Source of the DNA: Bacillus mycoides
Lineage (GTDB): Bacteria > Bacillota > Bacilli > Bacillales > Bacillaceae_G
Assembly (NCBI RefSeq): GCF_001757995.1
Contig: NZ_LXLV01000064.1
Span: 62,001 to 126,000, forward strand
Length of the DNA: 64,000 nucleotides
Reading direction: 5' to 3'
Below, in pieces: positions 33,500-43,820 of this stretch. Every line of letters begins with the position of its first letter. The stretch's first letter is position 1. The notes below the pieces were generated by a model that did no database searches, was not told where the DNA came from, and was given only the letters and a program-made list of their open reading frames with translations. The translations under genes were made by a program, and so were the position numbers.

Positions 33500-35821
33500 T
33501 CATCTTCTATGTGTTTCATCATATGTGATTTTACTTTGAAAGGTTCCTTTTTCTCCATTAAAAACATAGGAAATAGAACCTTGCTTATCCGTACGCCATA
33601 TATCAATACCCATCTTCTCAAAACGCTCTATAACTTCCTTATGCGGGTGCCCATACCTATTACGCTCCCCCACAGAAATAATCGCTACACTAGGCTGTAC
33701 AAGGCTTAAAAAAGGGTCTGTAGATGATGTTTTACTCCCATGGTGTGCAACTTTTAAAATATTAGCCCGCAAATCAGGATATGTCGATACTATAAACTTT
33801 TCTCCTTCTTCTTCTAAATCACCCGTAAATAGCCATGTTAGTCCTCCTAGTCTGGCCCATAGTACAATCGAAGAGTCATTTTCTCCCTTTTCTTTTCCTT
33901 TTGGAGCTAATACGAAAAATTCCGCTTCATTTACCCTCCAACCTTCCCCTTCTCCTACTACACTTATCTTCATGCTCTTTTCTAACGCCTTTTTCTTCAC
34001 CAATCTTTCCAATACAGCATCTTGTTCCTTTCTCCCAAATACAACTTCTTTTACAATCATAGATGACAGCAAATCCAGCGCAGCACCTATATGATCCGTA
34101 TCTCCATGCGTTACAATTAATTTATCAATCGTTTTTATACCTTCTTTTTGTAAAAAAGGAACAATAATATCATGCCCAACAGAAAATTCATGCTTTTTCT
34201 GTTGCCACGCTTCCTTCTTGACAGGAAGGGCTCCACCTGTATCAATAAGATAAACCTCTTTATCGTACGGGAGACGAATTAATATTGCATCTCCCTGTCC
34301 AACATCAAGAAATGTAACACTCCCACTTTCGCGAAAATATGGATATACATAATGACAAGTACTAATAAAAAGAAATACACCCACGACTATGCACAAAAAT
34401 TTTTTCGTTATTACTCTTTCCCAAATCACAAATATACTAACGATACTAAAACAATATATAGCCACAAGAAGTAAAGGAGTTTGACCAAAAGTAAGTCGGA
34501 TGAAAGGGAAACTTTCACAGTAACTTAGAAAATCATTAGAAATGGTTAAACATAATGAAAGTACATATGCAATTCCTTTTGCGAAAAATGGAATAACCGG
34601 CATACATATAAGAATAATAATGCTACACGGCAATACAATAATGGATAGAAAAGGAACATATATAAGATTGAGGAAAATACTATAAGGAGAAAAATAACCA
34701 AAATGATATAACAAGATGGGGGTACTAGCGAGCTGTGAAATTATAGAAATGTAAATAGAATTTCGAACTACTCCATTACTACGCCCTAATAATATCGGCG
34801 CAGATAGTAGTAAAGCAAAACTACCTACAAATGAGAATTGAAATCCAATGTTGAAAAGAAGATACGGATCGTATATAAGCATACATATAGCTGTTATACT
34901 TAAGGCGTCTAGACTAGATAAGCGAATAGAGCACATGAAAGCTACTAACAATAAAACTCCTGTTATAGAAGCCCTCACAACAGATGGCGATGCCCCAGCT
35001 ATGATCATATACAGTGGAATGCAAACTATAAGGCATACTGTTGCTGTCTCTTTCGTCACACCGCTTCTTAGTAAAACAAAATACATTATAACCATTAATA
35101 ATACGATATGCGACCCTGAAATTGCCAACAAATGTATAAGACCAAATTGTTGATATTGCTCTTCTACTTCAAACGTCATTTGTTGTCGATCTCCAAATAA
35201 TAATGCGTTCATAAATGCACCTGATTGTTCTGGGAACATTTCTGTAACTTTCGAGATTGTTTGTTGCCTGAGAAGGAAAATCCATTGCACGAGTGACAAC
35301 GATGTTTTTTGACATTCAGAAATGTATGTCACATCAAATATAAAATGTATTTTTTGCTGAAATAAATAATTACGATAATCAAAGACATGAAAATTCCGGG
35401 CAGTTTGTGGTTGTTTCACCTCCCCTTTAAATGTACACGATATACCTGCATGTAATTGTTGCAACTGCTTCTTTTCCGAAGCAGATTGTATTTTATAGTT
35501 TAACTGCACTAAGTTTTTATTCTGATCTTCAATTTGAAAAGAGAGACGATCCCCATTAATTAGAGGTGTATTTTGCACGACCCCTCGTGTAACTTCGTAG
35601 GGCTCCCCTAGCGGCTTATTTCGACTCTGAACATACGTGGTGTACATAGCGCCACTAAAACACGCTATCATACAAAATATGAAGGTTTTACGCGAAGTAC
35701 GATATAAACAAAATAAAACATAACAAACGAAACAACAAGCAGTCAACAAATGCAATGCGGAAAAGGTAATTGCAATCCCAATTATAAACGAGATTGCAAC
35801 ATAGCCCCATTGTCCATTCAA
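33500..35821 (-). CDS. comEC: DNA uptake channel protein ComEC/Rec2
   Basis: 773 residues. N-terminal membrane helices, an outside OB-like domain (about 90-170), the Competence membrane domain (about 210-480) and a C-terminal metallo-beta-lactamase domain with VTHGDTDHIGAAL. The pore passes single-stranded DNA, and the MBL domain may degrade the other strand. The start is TTG 35821 behind AAGGAGTGAG. It appears intact, as do comEA and comEB. Confidence 0.95.
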   Translation of the reverse strand: MNGQWGYVAISFIIGIAITFSALHLLTACCFVCYVLFCLYRTSRKTFIFCMIACFSGAMYTTYVQSRNKPLGEPYEVTRGVVQNTPLINGDRLSFQIEDQNKNLVQLNYKIQSASEKKQLQQLHAGISCTFKGEVKQPQTARNFHVFDYRNYLFQQKIHFIFDVTYISECQKTSLSLVQWIFLLRQQTISKVTEMFPEQSGAFMNALLFGDRQQMTFEVEEQYQQFGLIHLLAISGSHIVLLMVIMYFVLLRSGVTKETATVCLIVCIPLYMIIAGASPSVVRASITGVLLLVAFMCSIRLSSLDALSITAICMLIYDPYLLFNIGFQFSFVGSFALLLSAPILLGRSNGVVRNSIYISIISQLASTPILLYHFGYFSPYSIFLNLIYVPFLSIIVLPCSIIILICMPVIPFFAKGIAYVLSLCLTISNDFLSYCESFPFIRLTFGQTPLLLVAIYCFSIVSIFVIWERVITKKFLCIVVGVFLFISTCHYVYPYFRESGSVTFLDVGQGDAILIRLPYDKEVYLIDTGGALPVKKEAWQQKKHEFSVGHDIIVPFLQKEGIKTIDKLIVTHGDTDHIGAALDLLSSMIVKEVVFGRKEQDAVLERLVKKKALEKSMKISVVGEGEGWRVNEAEFFVLAPKGKEKGENDSSIVLWARLGGLTWLFTGDLEEEGEKFIVSTYPDLRANILKVAHHGSKTSSTDPFLSLVQPSVAIISVGERNRYGHPHKEVIERFEKMGIDIWRTDKQGSISYVFNGEKGTFQSKITYDETHRR

Positions 35822-35835
35822 CTCATACTCACTCC

Positions 35836-36393
35836 TTATAGCATCATTTTCGCTTTAGTGAATACACGCTGTAATTCTTCCATTGATAAATTATCTTTTT
35901 CTAAAGCTGCGAATAATTCCTTTAGCTGCAAATGACGCTCTTGTTCCTCTAGCGATGTAATATCATATTCTAGCGGAACGTGCTTCACTGTTACACTCGC
36001 TTGTTCAAATAACTCTACGGCATACGGATGATTTTTATAATCCTGTGCATAATAAACTGCTGTAACACCACTTTGAATAATCGCCTTACAGCACTGCAAA
36101 CAAGGAAAATGTGTGACATAAATTTCCGCTTCCTCTGTTTTTGCACCAAACTTCGCACATTGCAATAAAGCATTCATTTCCGCATGAATTGTACGAACGC
36201 AATGATTATCAATGACATAGCAACCATCGTCTATGCAATGTACACCACCCTTAATTGAGCCGTTATATCCACCAGCAATAATTCGTTTATCACGAACGAT
36301 TGTCGCTCCTACCGCAAGCCTTGTACATGTACTACGTAAAGATAGTAGATGGCTTTGCGTCATAAAATATTGATCCCATGAAATTCGTTCCAT
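35836..36393 (-). CDS. comEB: ComE operon protein 2, dCMP deaminase family
   Basis: 185 residues. Zinc deaminase motifs HAEMNALLQC and PCLQCCKAI. It converts dCMP to dUMP; B. subtilis ComEB is not needed for transformation itself but was implicated in ComGA localization. The ATG at 36393 is preferred: GAAGGTG lies just ahead and overlaps the earlier in-frame GTG. 15 nt before comEC. Confidence 0.93.
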   Translation of the reverse strand: MERISWDQYFMTQSHLLSLRSTCTRLAVGATIVRDKRIIAGGYNGSIKGGVHCIDDGCYVIDNHCVRTIHAEMNALLQCAKFGAKTEEAEIYVTHFPCLQCCKAIIQSGVTAVYYAQDYKNHPYAVELFEQASVTVKHVPLEYDITSLEEQERHLQLKELFAALEKDNLSMEELQRVFTKAKMML

Positions 36394-36456
36394 ATTTTTC
36401 ACCTTCTTTTTTGTCTAATTGTAGTGTAGCGAAAAAAGAAAAACTTCGTCAATCTT

Positions 36457-37056
36457 TTACGGAATAATAATTTGATCTTTTATTTTCTCTAAAGACTTCG
36501 CACCAATCCCATCAATCTCCAATAAATCATCTATTTTCTGAAACGGGCCGTGTTCTTCTCGATATTTCAAAATACTTTCTGCCTTCCGAGAACCAATGCC
36601 TGTAATTTTTTCAAGTTGCTCTTTAGAAGCTGTATTTATTTGCACTTTACCCTCGCTTTTTGAAAAAGTAGCCCCTTCTTGCATTGGCTCATTCTTGTTA
36701 GGAACATAAAGAAGCATTTGGTCTTGGACCATTTGTGCCAAATTCACTTTCTTCATATCTGCATCCGGCAACAAACCACCAGCTTTTTCAACTGCCTCCT
36801 TCACCCGGTCCCCTTCCTTCATTTCATACACACCTTCTTTAAAAACCGCCCCTTTCACATCAATTATAATTATTTTTTTCTGCTCCTTTGTATCCAATAC
36901 TTTCGGTTTAATTTTTTTCTCCACATCTTTCGCTTGAACTTCCGTTGTAATGAGCGTTTGCTCTGTATGCTGATTCGTTTTCCAGAAAAAAAGAAAAATG
37001 ATAGTTCCAATAATAGCTACTAATCCCAACCATTTTTTCGGAAAATCCCACATCAT
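36457..37056 (-). CDS. comEA: Competence DNA receptor ComEA
   Basis: 199 residues. An N-terminal membrane anchor (about 11-26, LVAIIGTIIFLFFW) is followed by an SLBB-like domain (about 62-118) and a helix-hairpin-helix domain (about 137-198: INTASKEQLEKITGIGSRKAESIL...LLEIDGIGAKSLEKI). It binds double-stranded DNA outside the membrane for ComEC. First gene of comEA-comEB-comEC, divergent from comER. Confidence 0.95.
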   Translation of the reverse strand: MMWDFPKKWLGLVAIIGTIIFLFFWKTNQHTEQTLITTEVQAKDVEKKIKPKVLDTKEQKKIIIIDVKGAVFKEGVYEMKEGDRVKEAVEKAGGLLPDADMKKVNLAQMVQDQMLLYVPNKNEPMQEGATFSKSEGKVQINTASKEQLEKITGIGSRKAESILKYREEHGPFQKIDDLLEIDGIGAKSLEKIKDQIIIP

Positions 37057-37133
37057 TTTACACCTCTAATCATAAATTTATAACATCATTCATATTGTTT
37101 AGGAGAAAGCTGTTACGAAGGAGGGATGAAACA

Positions 37134-37961
37134 TTGAACATAGGAATTATAGGGACAGGGAACATGGGGAATATACTAATCGATGCATTTTTAGAAACCC
37201 GTGCTGTCAAACCTTCGTGCCTTACTATTATTAATCGGACGCCTGCCAAAGCATATCATATAAAAGAAAAATACCCTTCTGTTCATATAGCCAAAACAAT
37301 CCAAGAGGTAATCGAACAATCCCAGCTTATTTTCATTTGCGTAAAACCGATAGATATATACCCTATTCTACAAAAATACGCTGAACATTTTTCAGACGAA
37401 AATTGCTTAGTTTCTATCACAAGCCCCATATCTCCATCACAATTAGAAACAGTTATACCTTGCCACGTCGCTCGTATCATTCCAAGCATCACAAACCGCG
37501 CCTTATCCGGCGCATCACTATTTACATTTGGAAATAACTGCTCTCTAGAATGGCAACAAAAACTACTTCGTCTATTCAAAAACATTTCTACTCCCCTTGT
37601 TATAGAAGAAGATATAACGCGCGTTTCATCTGATATAGCAAGCTGCGGCCCTGCTTTTTTTAGTTATTTATTACAATGTTTCATTAACGCTGCTGTAGAT
37701 AAAACAAATATTACACATGAAGAAGCCACTACTTTAGTAAGTGAAATGGTCATTGGAATGGGGAAATTACTTGAAAAAGAAATTTTCACATTACCTACTT
37801 TACAAGAAAAGGTATGCGTTAAAGGCGGTGTTACAGGAGAAGGTATTCGTATTTTAGAAGAGCACGTTGGGGATATGTTTCATAAATTAATCGAACGGAC
37901 ACATGAGAAATTTGATGAAGATTTAAAATGCGTTGAGCAGCAATTCAATAAACACACATAA
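37134..37961 (+). CDS. comER: ComER, late competence protein (P5C reductase-like)
   Basis: 275 residues. The Rossmann start NIGIIGTGNMGNILIDAF and the C-terminal dimer domain (CVKGGVTGEGIRIL) place it in the ProC superfamily. In B. cereus ComER has been tied to sporulation and biofilm control. The start is TTG 37134, 8 nt after GGAGGG; an earlier in-frame ATG lacks a ribosome site. It is divergent from comEA. Confidence 0.92.
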   Translation: MNIGIIGTGNMGNILIDAFLETRAVKPSCLTIINRTPAKAYHIKEKYPSVHIAKTIQEVIEQSQLIFICVKPIDIYPILQKYAEHFSDENCLVSITSPISPSQLETVIPCHVARIIPSITNRALSGASLFTFGNNCSLEWQQKLLRLFKNISTPLVIEEDITRVSSDIASCGPAFFSYLLQCFINAAVDKTNITHEEATTLVSEMVIGMGKLLEKEIFTLPTLQEKVCVKGGVTGEGIRILEEHVGDMFHKLIERTHEKFDEDLKCVEQQFNKHT

Positions 37962-38100
37962 TAAATACGCCATCATAATCCCAAACCCTTTTTATTAACA
38001 CTTATCTTTTTCATGCTACATTTCCACTAAAACTAGCATTTTTACACTTTACACATATCATCTTTTTATTTTTCTAGAACTAAAACTACATCTTTTTTAT

Positions 38101-38135
38101 AAAACAAAAGCAACCTTATCGGTTGCTTTTGTTTT
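38101..38135. terminator. Bidirectional terminator between comER and yqeM
   Basis: A 15-bp perfect stem (38101-38115 with 38121-38135) has A/T runs at its base. Between convergent genes; it ends the long yqeG-to-yqeM run on the minus strand. Confidence 0.9.
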
Positions 38136-38883
38136 ATCCATTCTTCTTCGCCATAAAAAAGATGCGCTCTGTTTGTTCTGTCACTTCAATTCGTTCAAAG
38201 TCACCTGTGACGCGAAGTACTGTAAACCCAGCTTCTTCAAGCCATTTTGTTAACACTTCAACCGAATATGCACGCTGCACGTGACATTCGTCAAAACGAT
38301 GATACACATCTTCTTCTGAATCTTGTACAAAGAATGTCAAATCATGTTCCACACTATCTGATTCTTCTCCAGGGAAGCAGTTCCAAATAAGTGATATTTC
38401 TTCGCCGTTCACTGTATATGTTTCATTTTGAAATACGTGATGTATTTTATATAAAGAGTGTACATCAAATAAAAACAAGCCATCCTGACGTAAATGGTGG
38501 AAAACTCTTCTAAATGTCTCTTGCACTCCATCTTCTTGCAATACATAATTTAATGAGTCACAAAAGATTGTCACACAATCAAATTCACCAGGAACATCGA
38601 GTTCTCTCATGTCTTGTTGGTAAAAAGGAATAAAATAACCTTCCCCTCCCAATTTTTGCTGTGCGACAGTTAACATTTCTTCCGAAAGATCTACACCAAT
38701 TAAATCATAACCTTTTCGCACAAGCGGAAGTGTTACGTTACCAGTTCCACATGCTACGTCAAGAATTTTTGCCTCTTTCATAGATGCCTGTTGCAAACTT
38801 TCCTCTGTGAATTCCACCCATTTATCATAAGGGACATCATTCATCAGTTCGTCATACAGCAAAGCAAATTGTTCGTATTTCAT
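38134..38883 (-). CDS. yqeM: Class I SAM methyltransferase YqeM
   Basis: 249 residues. Motif I ILDVACGTGNVTLPL near residue 40, then LIGVDLSEEML and CVTIFCDSLNYV. Homologous to B. subtilis YqeM; substrate unknown. Overlaps the rsfS stop by 4 nt and is the last gene of the cluster. The convergent terminator overlaps its end. Confidence 0.88.
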   Translation of the reverse strand: MKYEQFALLYDELMNDVPYDKWVEFTEESLQQASMKEAKILDVACGTGNVTLPLVRKGYDLIGVDLSEEMLTVAQQKLGGEGYFIPFYQQDMRELDVPGEFDCVTIFCDSLNYVLQEDGVQETFRRVFHHLRQDGLFLFDVHSLYKIHHVFQNETYTVNGEEISLIWNCFPGEESDSVEHDLTFFVQDSEEDVYHRFDECHVQRAYSVEVLTKWLEEAGFTVLRVTGDFERIEVTEQTERIFFMAKKNG

Positions 38884-39236
38884 TGATCTAGCTCATCTGC
38901 AATATCTTCACGCGGCACATCGCCCCATAGACGCTCTAAATTATAGTGATTACGCTCGTCTTTATGGAATACATGAGCAACCACATCACCAAGGTCTACT
39001 AAAACCCAACGCGCTTCATCAAAACCTTCCATACGTTGTACGTTAATCTCGAACTCATGTGCCTTCGCTTTAATTTCACGTGCAATTGCTTGTACTTGCT
39101 TGTCTGAATTTCCGTGACAAATAATAAAATAGTCCGCAATCGGTGAAATACCTTGCATATTTAGTACAACCATATCTTCTGCTCTCTTATCATCAGCTGC
39201 TTTTGCCGCTAATACTAATAACTCTTTATCTTTCAT
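38880..39236 (-). CDS. rsfS: Ribosomal silencing factor RsfS
   Basis: 118 residues, Iojap family: FIICHGNSDKQVQAIAREI and EGFDEARWVLVDLGDVVAHVF. It binds L14 on the 50S subunit and blocks subunit joining in starved cells. Coupled by 4-nt overlaps to yqeK and yqeM. Confidence 0.95.
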   Translation of the reverse strand: MKDKELLVLAAKAADDKRAEDMVVLNMQGISPIADYFIICHGNSDKQVQAIAREIKAKAHEFEINVQRMEGFDEARWVLVDLGDVVAHVFHKDERNHYNLERLWGDVPREDIADELDQ

Positions 39237-39802
39237 TTATTAATTTCCTCCTTGATAACTGCATTGTATGTTTGGAATGTTAATGGATAAATCGTTTGAT
39301 CTTTTTCCATTAAAAATTGAATTGTTCGCTTTAAAGCAAACAGTAAAGCTTGATTTATATCTTTATATGCGAGTTTCCTCGCTTCTTCCACACCCGGAAA
39401 CTTACGTCCTGGTTCAATGTAATCTGCTACATAAATAACTTTATCTAACATTGTCATTTTTTCATGACCACTTGTATGATATGTAATAGCTTGTAGAATT
39501 TCAGGATCAGTAATGCCTACTTCTTTTTCTACTAAGTATGCCCCAACAGGTGCATGCCATAACTCTTTGTTATAGTGCAGTAGATCCTTCGGCAAAGCTT
39601 CTCTCTTAATAATCTCTTCCATTTCTGGAATCGCTCTACATTTTGCATAATCGTGAAATATAGCAGCCGTCTCTGCCTTTTTCTCATCTACACCATATAA
39701 CCGGGCAAGTTCAATCGCTGTTTCCATTACACCAACCGTGTGTATATAACGTTTTTCATGCATTTGTTGTTTGACAATACTAAGTGCTTCATCACGATTC
39801 AT
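39233..39802 (-). CDS. yqeK: HD-domain Ap4A hydrolase YqeK
   Basis: 189 residues. The HD signature ([61 protein letters not shown]) is complete. The family splits Ap4A symmetrically to ADP. The ATG at 39802 follows GAGAGGAATGG and lies inside the end of nadD. Confidence 0.93.
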   Translation of the reverse strand: MNRDEALSIVKQQMHEKRYIHTVGVMETAIELARLYGVDEKKAETAAIFHDYAKCRAIPEMEEIIKREALPKDLLHYNKELWHAPVGAYLVEKEVGITDPEILQAITYHTSGHEKMTMLDKVIYVADYIEPGRKFPGVEEARKLAYKDINQALLFALKRTIQFLMEKDQTIYPLTFQTYNAVIKEEINK

Positions 39803-40361
39803 ACAGCCCATTCCTCTCGATATATACCCGTACTTTTTCGGGGAGTAAATATTTGCACGTTTTCTTCGTCATATATCTCTCACGTAACAGAGAAGAAGAA
39901 ACTGCAAACTCCGGAATTTCCACTTTTACGATATCATAAGGCGTATGTAATGTATAACCTGGTCTTGCAACTCCAACGAAAGTCACAAGCTTAAGTAACT
40001 TTTCAATGTTATACCACTTCGGCAAATACTCAACCATGTCTCCGCCAATAATAAAGTGAAACTGCACATCCGGATACTTCTCCGTTAATTGTACCATAGT
40101 GTCGTACGTATAAGATGGGCCTTCTCTGTCTAGCTCTTCTAAACAAATTGAAAAGTATGCTTCTTCCTCAACCGCTATTTGCAGCATGTTTAATCGACTT
40201 TTCACACTCGTAATGTTACGTCCTTGCTTGTGCGGTGGAATCTGATTCGGCAAAAACCATACCTCTTCCAACCCTAAAGCATGATACACTTCATTTGCAA
40301 TTAACAAATGCCCATTATGAGGCGGATCAAACGTGCCACCAATAATGCCAATTTTTCTCAA
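39792..40361 (-). CDS. nadD: Nicotinate-nucleotide adenylyltransferase
   Basis: 189 residues. [15 protein letters not shown] holds the nucleotidyltransferase (H/T)xGH motif; SSSLLRER is the family's ISSTxxR motif. It makes deamido-NAD from NaMN. The start is TTG 40361, 8 nt after GGAAGGAG; an earlier in-frame GTG overlaps the ribosome site. Confidence 0.95.
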   Translation of the reverse strand: MRKIGIIGGTFDPPHNGHLLIANEVYHALGLEEVWFLPNQIPPHKQGRNITSVKSRLNMLQIAVEEEAYFSICLEELDREGPSYTYDTMVQLTEKYPDVQFHFIIGGDMVEYLPKWYNIEKLLKLVTFVGVARPGYTLHTPYDIVKVEIPEFAVSSSLLRERYMTKKTCKYLLPEKVRVYIERNGLYES

Positions 40362-40496
40362 AAGAAACACTCCTTCCTTTTACATACAGCAACTCTCCCC
40401 ATAAATATTCGAAGAGAGCCCACTGTTAATAAAAGTTCAATTGGTTTCGCTTTCTACATATCAAGCGTCCATTACCAAATAACTCACGTATATCTT

Positions 40497-40790
40497 TTAT
40501 CGAGGAAGCTTAATCTGCTTATTTTCTCTTGATTCTTTGTATAAAACAATTGTGCTTCCGATTACTTGAACGATTTCAGCTCGTGCACCTTGTGCAAGCT
40601 CTTCTGCAACTTCACTACGGTCAAATTCACAGTTTTGTAATACGCTCACTTTAAATAGTTCACGAACTTCTAATGCTTCTCCAATTTGTTTCACCATATT
40701 TTCATTCACGCCACCTTTTCCAACTTGAAAAATCGGTGTTAAATGATGTGCCTTTGCACGTAAAAATCTTTTTTGTTTTCCTGTTAACAT
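40497..40790 (-). CDS. yqeI: YhbY family ribosome assembly RNA-binding protein (YqeI)
   Basis: 97 residues, a CRM-domain protein: MLTGKQKRFLRAKAHHLTPIFQVGKGGVNENMV with the GxxG loop (GKGG). It associates with pre-50S particles. The ATG at 40790 lies 8 nt after GGAGG and matches the family start. Confidence 0.94.
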   Translation of the reverse strand: MLTGKQKRFLRAKAHHLTPIFQVGKGGVNENMVKQIGEALEVRELFKVSVLQNCEFDRSEVAEELAQGARAEIVQVIGSTIVLYKESRENKQIKLPR

Positions 40791-40794
40791 ATAA

Positions 40795-41628
40795 TTAGCC
40801 TCCAAGCTCTCTCATTACTAATTGTTTCATTCTATCAATATTCGGCACACATCCTGTCCACATTTCAAATGCAAGTGCACCTTGATAAACGAACATATCG
40901 ATTCCATTTTGAATTATTGCACCTTGTTCTTTCGCATCGCCTAAAATTTTCGTCTCAAATGGATTATAAATAATATCAGAAACAATCGTTCCTTGTTTCA
41001 ACGAACGAATTTCCAGCGGCGTATACTCAACATGTGGATGCATGCCTATCGTTGTTGTTTGGATGATAATATCATATTCCCCTTGATTTTCTGCTGCGCA
41101 TTCTAACGATAGAGCATGCGAATTAACATTTGCCATGCACCCAGCAATAAGATTTTCCGCCTTATCTCTCGTACGATTAGCAATATCAATTTCTTTCACA
41201 CCTACATCTGCAAGCGAGAAGTAAATAGCTCGACTAGCACCACCTGCACCGATTAATAAAATACGTTTCTCTTGAAGTGGATCTTCACTAATTGACTGCA
41301 AGGCACGAACAAAACCAATTCCATCTGTATTATACCCAATCAATTTTCCATCTCGATGAACTACTGTATTTACCGCACCGATTTGCCTTGCTAGCGGGGC
41401 AACCTCATCCAAGTACTCCATAATTGCAACTTTGTGCGGAGTCGTTACATTAAATCCTGAAATACCTAATGCTTTCAAACCTTTTACTGCTTCCCCTAGT
41501 GCTTCTTCTTCTACAAGAAACGCATGATAATGGGCATCCATATTCAAGTGTTCAAATGCATCGTTATGCATAACGGGTGATAATGAATGTCCAATTGGAT
41601 TTCCGATTACACCATATAATTGTTTCAT
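40795..41628 (-). CDS. aroE: Shikimate dehydrogenase (NADP+)
   Basis: 277 residues. The substrate domain has [14 protein letters not shown] and NVTTPHK (catalytic Lys); the cofactor domain has [11 protein letters not shown] and [10 protein letters not shown]. Reduces 3-dehydroshikimate in aromatic amino acid synthesis. Its stop lies 4 nt before the yqeI start. Confidence 0.96.
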   Translation of the reverse strand: MKQLYGVIGNPIGHSLSPVMHNDAFEHLNMDAHYHAFLVEEEALGEAVKGLKALGISGFNVTTPHKVAIMEYLDEVAPLARQIGAVNTVVHRDGKLIGYNTDGIGFVRALQSISEDPLQEKRILLIGAGGASRAIYFSLADVGVKEIDIANRTRDKAENLIAGCMANVNSHALSLECAAENQGEYDIIIQTTTIGMHPHVEYTPLEIRSLKQGTIVSDIIYNPFETKILGDAKEQGAIIQNGIDMFVYQGALAFEMWTGCVPNIDRMKQLVMRELGG

Positions 41629-41643
41629 AAATCCCTCTCCATA

Positions 41644-42750
41644 TTAAATTAAAGATTTACGTAATGAAACACTTACTCCCTTTGGTACATGAGCAACAAT
41701 TTTCGCTCCTGATTCATTTACAGTAACCCAGCCCAATCCAGAGAATACAACATCCGTTTTTGGCTCACGAATATTAAATTCATATTTCACAAACTCAGGC
41801 ATATTTTCTAATTCTTCTGGTGTCGGTGGATTCAATAATTCTCCAGCGTGTCTTTCGTACAATTCATCAGCCTTTTCAAGCTTTGTACGATGGATTGTTA
41901 AACGGTTTGAGAAATGACAAGTAAATGCACGACGGCCTCCACTTACATAATCAAATCGTGCTAATCCACCAAAGAATAATGTTTGTTCTTCATTTAATTG
42001 GAATACCATTGGCTTAACTTCTGTAGTCGGTGTAATAAGCTTCAAGCTTTGTTTCCCAACATAGTGCGCCATTTGATGATGGTTAATAATACCTGGTGTA
42101 TCGTATAAAGATGACGTTTCGTCTAATGGGATATCAATTAAATCAAGCGTTGTTCCTGGGAAATGTGATGTTGTAATTACATTCTCAGTCTCATCACTAA
42201 ACTCTTTAATCATACGATTAATAAATGTTGATTTACCAACATTCGTACATCCAACAACATAAACATCTTTACCTTCGCGATAATACTCAATTGCATCAGC
42301 AAGTTCAGTAATTCCTTGTCCTTTAGCTGCACTAATCAAAAAGACATCTTCTGGTTTTAAACCAAGTTGCTTTGCACTATAGCGCATCCAATGTTTTACT
42401 TTATCATGCTTAACTGACTTTGGAATTAAGTCAGCCTTATTCCCTACAAGTAATACTTTATTGTTCCCTACAAAACGATGTAAGCCCGGTAACCAGCTAC
42501 CATTGAAATCGAAAATATCTACGATTTTAACCACTAGTGCGTCTGATTGTCCAATTCCATTCAAAATACGAAGGAAATCATCATCTGTTAAAGATACATC
42601 TTGAATTTCGTTATAATGTTTCAAACGAAAACAACGTTGGCAAATTACTTGTTCTTTTTCTAAAGATGATGCAGGAGCGTATCCTACTTCATTTTTATTT
42701 TCTGTTTGAATTTCTACACCGCAACCAATACATTTAATTGTTTCAGTCAA
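41644..42750 (-). CDS. yqeH: Ribosome biogenesis GTPase YqeH
   Basis: 368 residues. An N-terminal zinc finger CIGC...CQRC precedes a circularly permuted GTPase in the order G4 NKADL, G1 GCTNVGKST, G3 DTPG; the C-terminal domain follows. It is required for 30S assembly in B. subtilis. The start is TTG 42750 behind GGAGGAATAAAG. 4 nt after yqeG. Confidence 0.96.
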   Translation of the reverse strand: MTETIKCIGCGVEIQTENKNEVGYAPASSLEKEQVICQRCFRLKHYNEIQDVSLTDDDFLRILNGIGQSDALVVKIVDIFDFNGSWLPGLHRFVGNNKVLLVGNKADLIPKSVKHDKVKHWMRYSAKQLGLKPEDVFLISAAKGQGITELADAIEYYREGKDVYVVGCTNVGKSTFINRMIKEFSDETENVITTSHFPGTTLDLIDIPLDETSSLYDTPGIINHHQMAHYVGKQSLKLITPTTEVKPMVFQLNEEQTLFFGGLARFDYVSGGRRAFTCHFSNRLTIHRTKLEKADELYERHAGELLNPPTPEELENMPEFVKYEFNIREPKTDVVFSGLGWVTVNESGAKIVAHVPKGVSVSLRKSLI

Positions 42751-42753
42751 ACT

Positions 42754-43266
42754 TTATTCCTCCCAGTTAATTAAGCCTTTTTTCTTCATGTTTCTCATAA
42801 TTCTTCGTTCAATTTTTCGATTAAAGCGTGTCACCAATCCGTCCGTTTGCGCTACCGGTACAACTAAAATTGTATGAAGTCCCACTCGATTTCCGCCGAG
42901 CACATCCGTTAGTAACTGATCTCCAATTACTACAACTTCATCTGGCTGCAGGTGCATCTCGTGTATCGCACGCTTAAATGCGCGAACAAACGGTTTGCGT
43001 GCACTATGAATAAACGGAATACCTAATGGATCAGCGAAGTCTTTAACGCGTTGCTCGTTATTATTTGAAACGACCGTTACTTGAATATCGTTTTCTTTCA
43101 TTTTCAAAAACCACTCTTCAAGCTGTGGTGTTGCGTTTGGACGATCCCATTCAATTAAAGTGTTATCTAAATCAGTGATAACTCCTTTAATTCCACGTTT
43201 TTTCAAATCTTCTGCTTGAACATGATATACATTTTTCACATATTCATTTGGTAAAAATAACTTCAA
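42754..43266 (-). CDS. yqeG: YqeG family HAD phosphatase
   Basis: 170 residues, HAD class IIIA: motif I VITDLDNTLIEWD, motif II TVVSNNNEQR, and VVIGDQLLTDVLGGNR. Substrate unknown. TTG start (43266) behind GAGGTGAAAG. It is the first gene of the yqeG-to-yqeM run and divergent from sda. Confidence 0.93.
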   Translation of the reverse strand: MKLFLPNEYVKNVYHVQAEDLKKRGIKGVITDLDNTLIEWDRPNATPQLEEWFLKMKENDIQVTVVSNNNEQRVKDFADPLGIPFIHSARKPFVRAFKRAIHEMHLQPDEVVVIGDQLLTDVLGGNRVGLHTILVVPVAQTDGLVTRFNRKIERRIMRNMKKKGLINWEE

Positions 43267-43329
43267 TTTCTTTCACCTCTTTGAGGATTTTTCATAAAAT
43301 TTTTCGACAACATTTTTCGATAGATAACC

Positions 43330-43428
43330 TGTGGATAAACTTGTACACACTTTCCACGCTAATTTTTCAGTCAATTCGGAATTTACTAACATTCTATACA
43401 CATTTTATCCACTGAGGTATGTGGATAA
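43330..43428 (+). promoter_or_regulatory. DnaA-box cluster upstream of sda
   Basis: TGTGGATAA at 43330-43338 and again at 43420-43428 are exact DnaA boxes (minus orientation); TTATCCACT at 43405-43413 differs at one position. In B. subtilis, DnaA binds the sda promoter and raises its expression when replication initiates. Confidence 0.85.
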
Positions 43429-43512
43429 CCTCTTGTTTGTGACTGTCATATTTTTTTGGTACATTAAATGCAACAACGAATCAATCCTTATATTATTAGG
43501 AGGTGACTCACC

Positions 43513-43668
43513 TTGAAAACAAAACATATGGAACAGTTATCTACTGATTTACTCACTGAGTCTTATTATAAAGCAAAAGAACTAAAATTAAATCCCGACT
43601 TCATTTTACTTATAAAACAAGAAATTATTAGACGCTCGTTAGAGGACAAGCTCGTCAAATCTTCTTGA
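43513..43668 (+). CDS. sda: Sporulation checkpoint protein Sda
   Basis: 51 residues. The Sda helical hairpin is seen in [35 protein letters not shown]. Sda blocks KinA autophosphorylation so that cells with active replication or DNA damage do not sporulate. The start is TTG 43513 behind AGGAGGTGACTCACC; an internal ATG at 43528 gives the shorter classical form. DnaA boxes lie upstream. Confidence 0.93.
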   Translation: MKTKHMEQLSTDLLTESYYKAKELKLNPDFILLIKQEIIRRSLEDKLVKSS

Positions 43669-43697
43669 GTACATATAGATTGCTGATTGACCTGTAA

Positions 43698-43720
43698 AAA
43701 GAGCCATCCTGCGATGGCTC
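43698..43720 (-). terminator. Hairpin terminator on the psd side
   Basis: GAGCCATC, 4-nt loop, GATGGCTC, followed by TTTTT on the minus strand. About 100 nt past psd; on the plus strand it also follows sda but lacks T's. Confidence 0.65.
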
Positions 43721-43820
43721 TCGAATAAACAAGTACTCCCATCTAGGGGATTTCTTCATTAAGCATCTTTGTCCACATTTCTTAATTAGAGCTTCATAAG
43801 TATATTATAAAATCTTTTCT

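Noticed and set aside
33409-33621. 70-codon minus-strand ORF at the comEC end
   Set aside because: Overlaps comEC and yqzM in other frames, without a start site.
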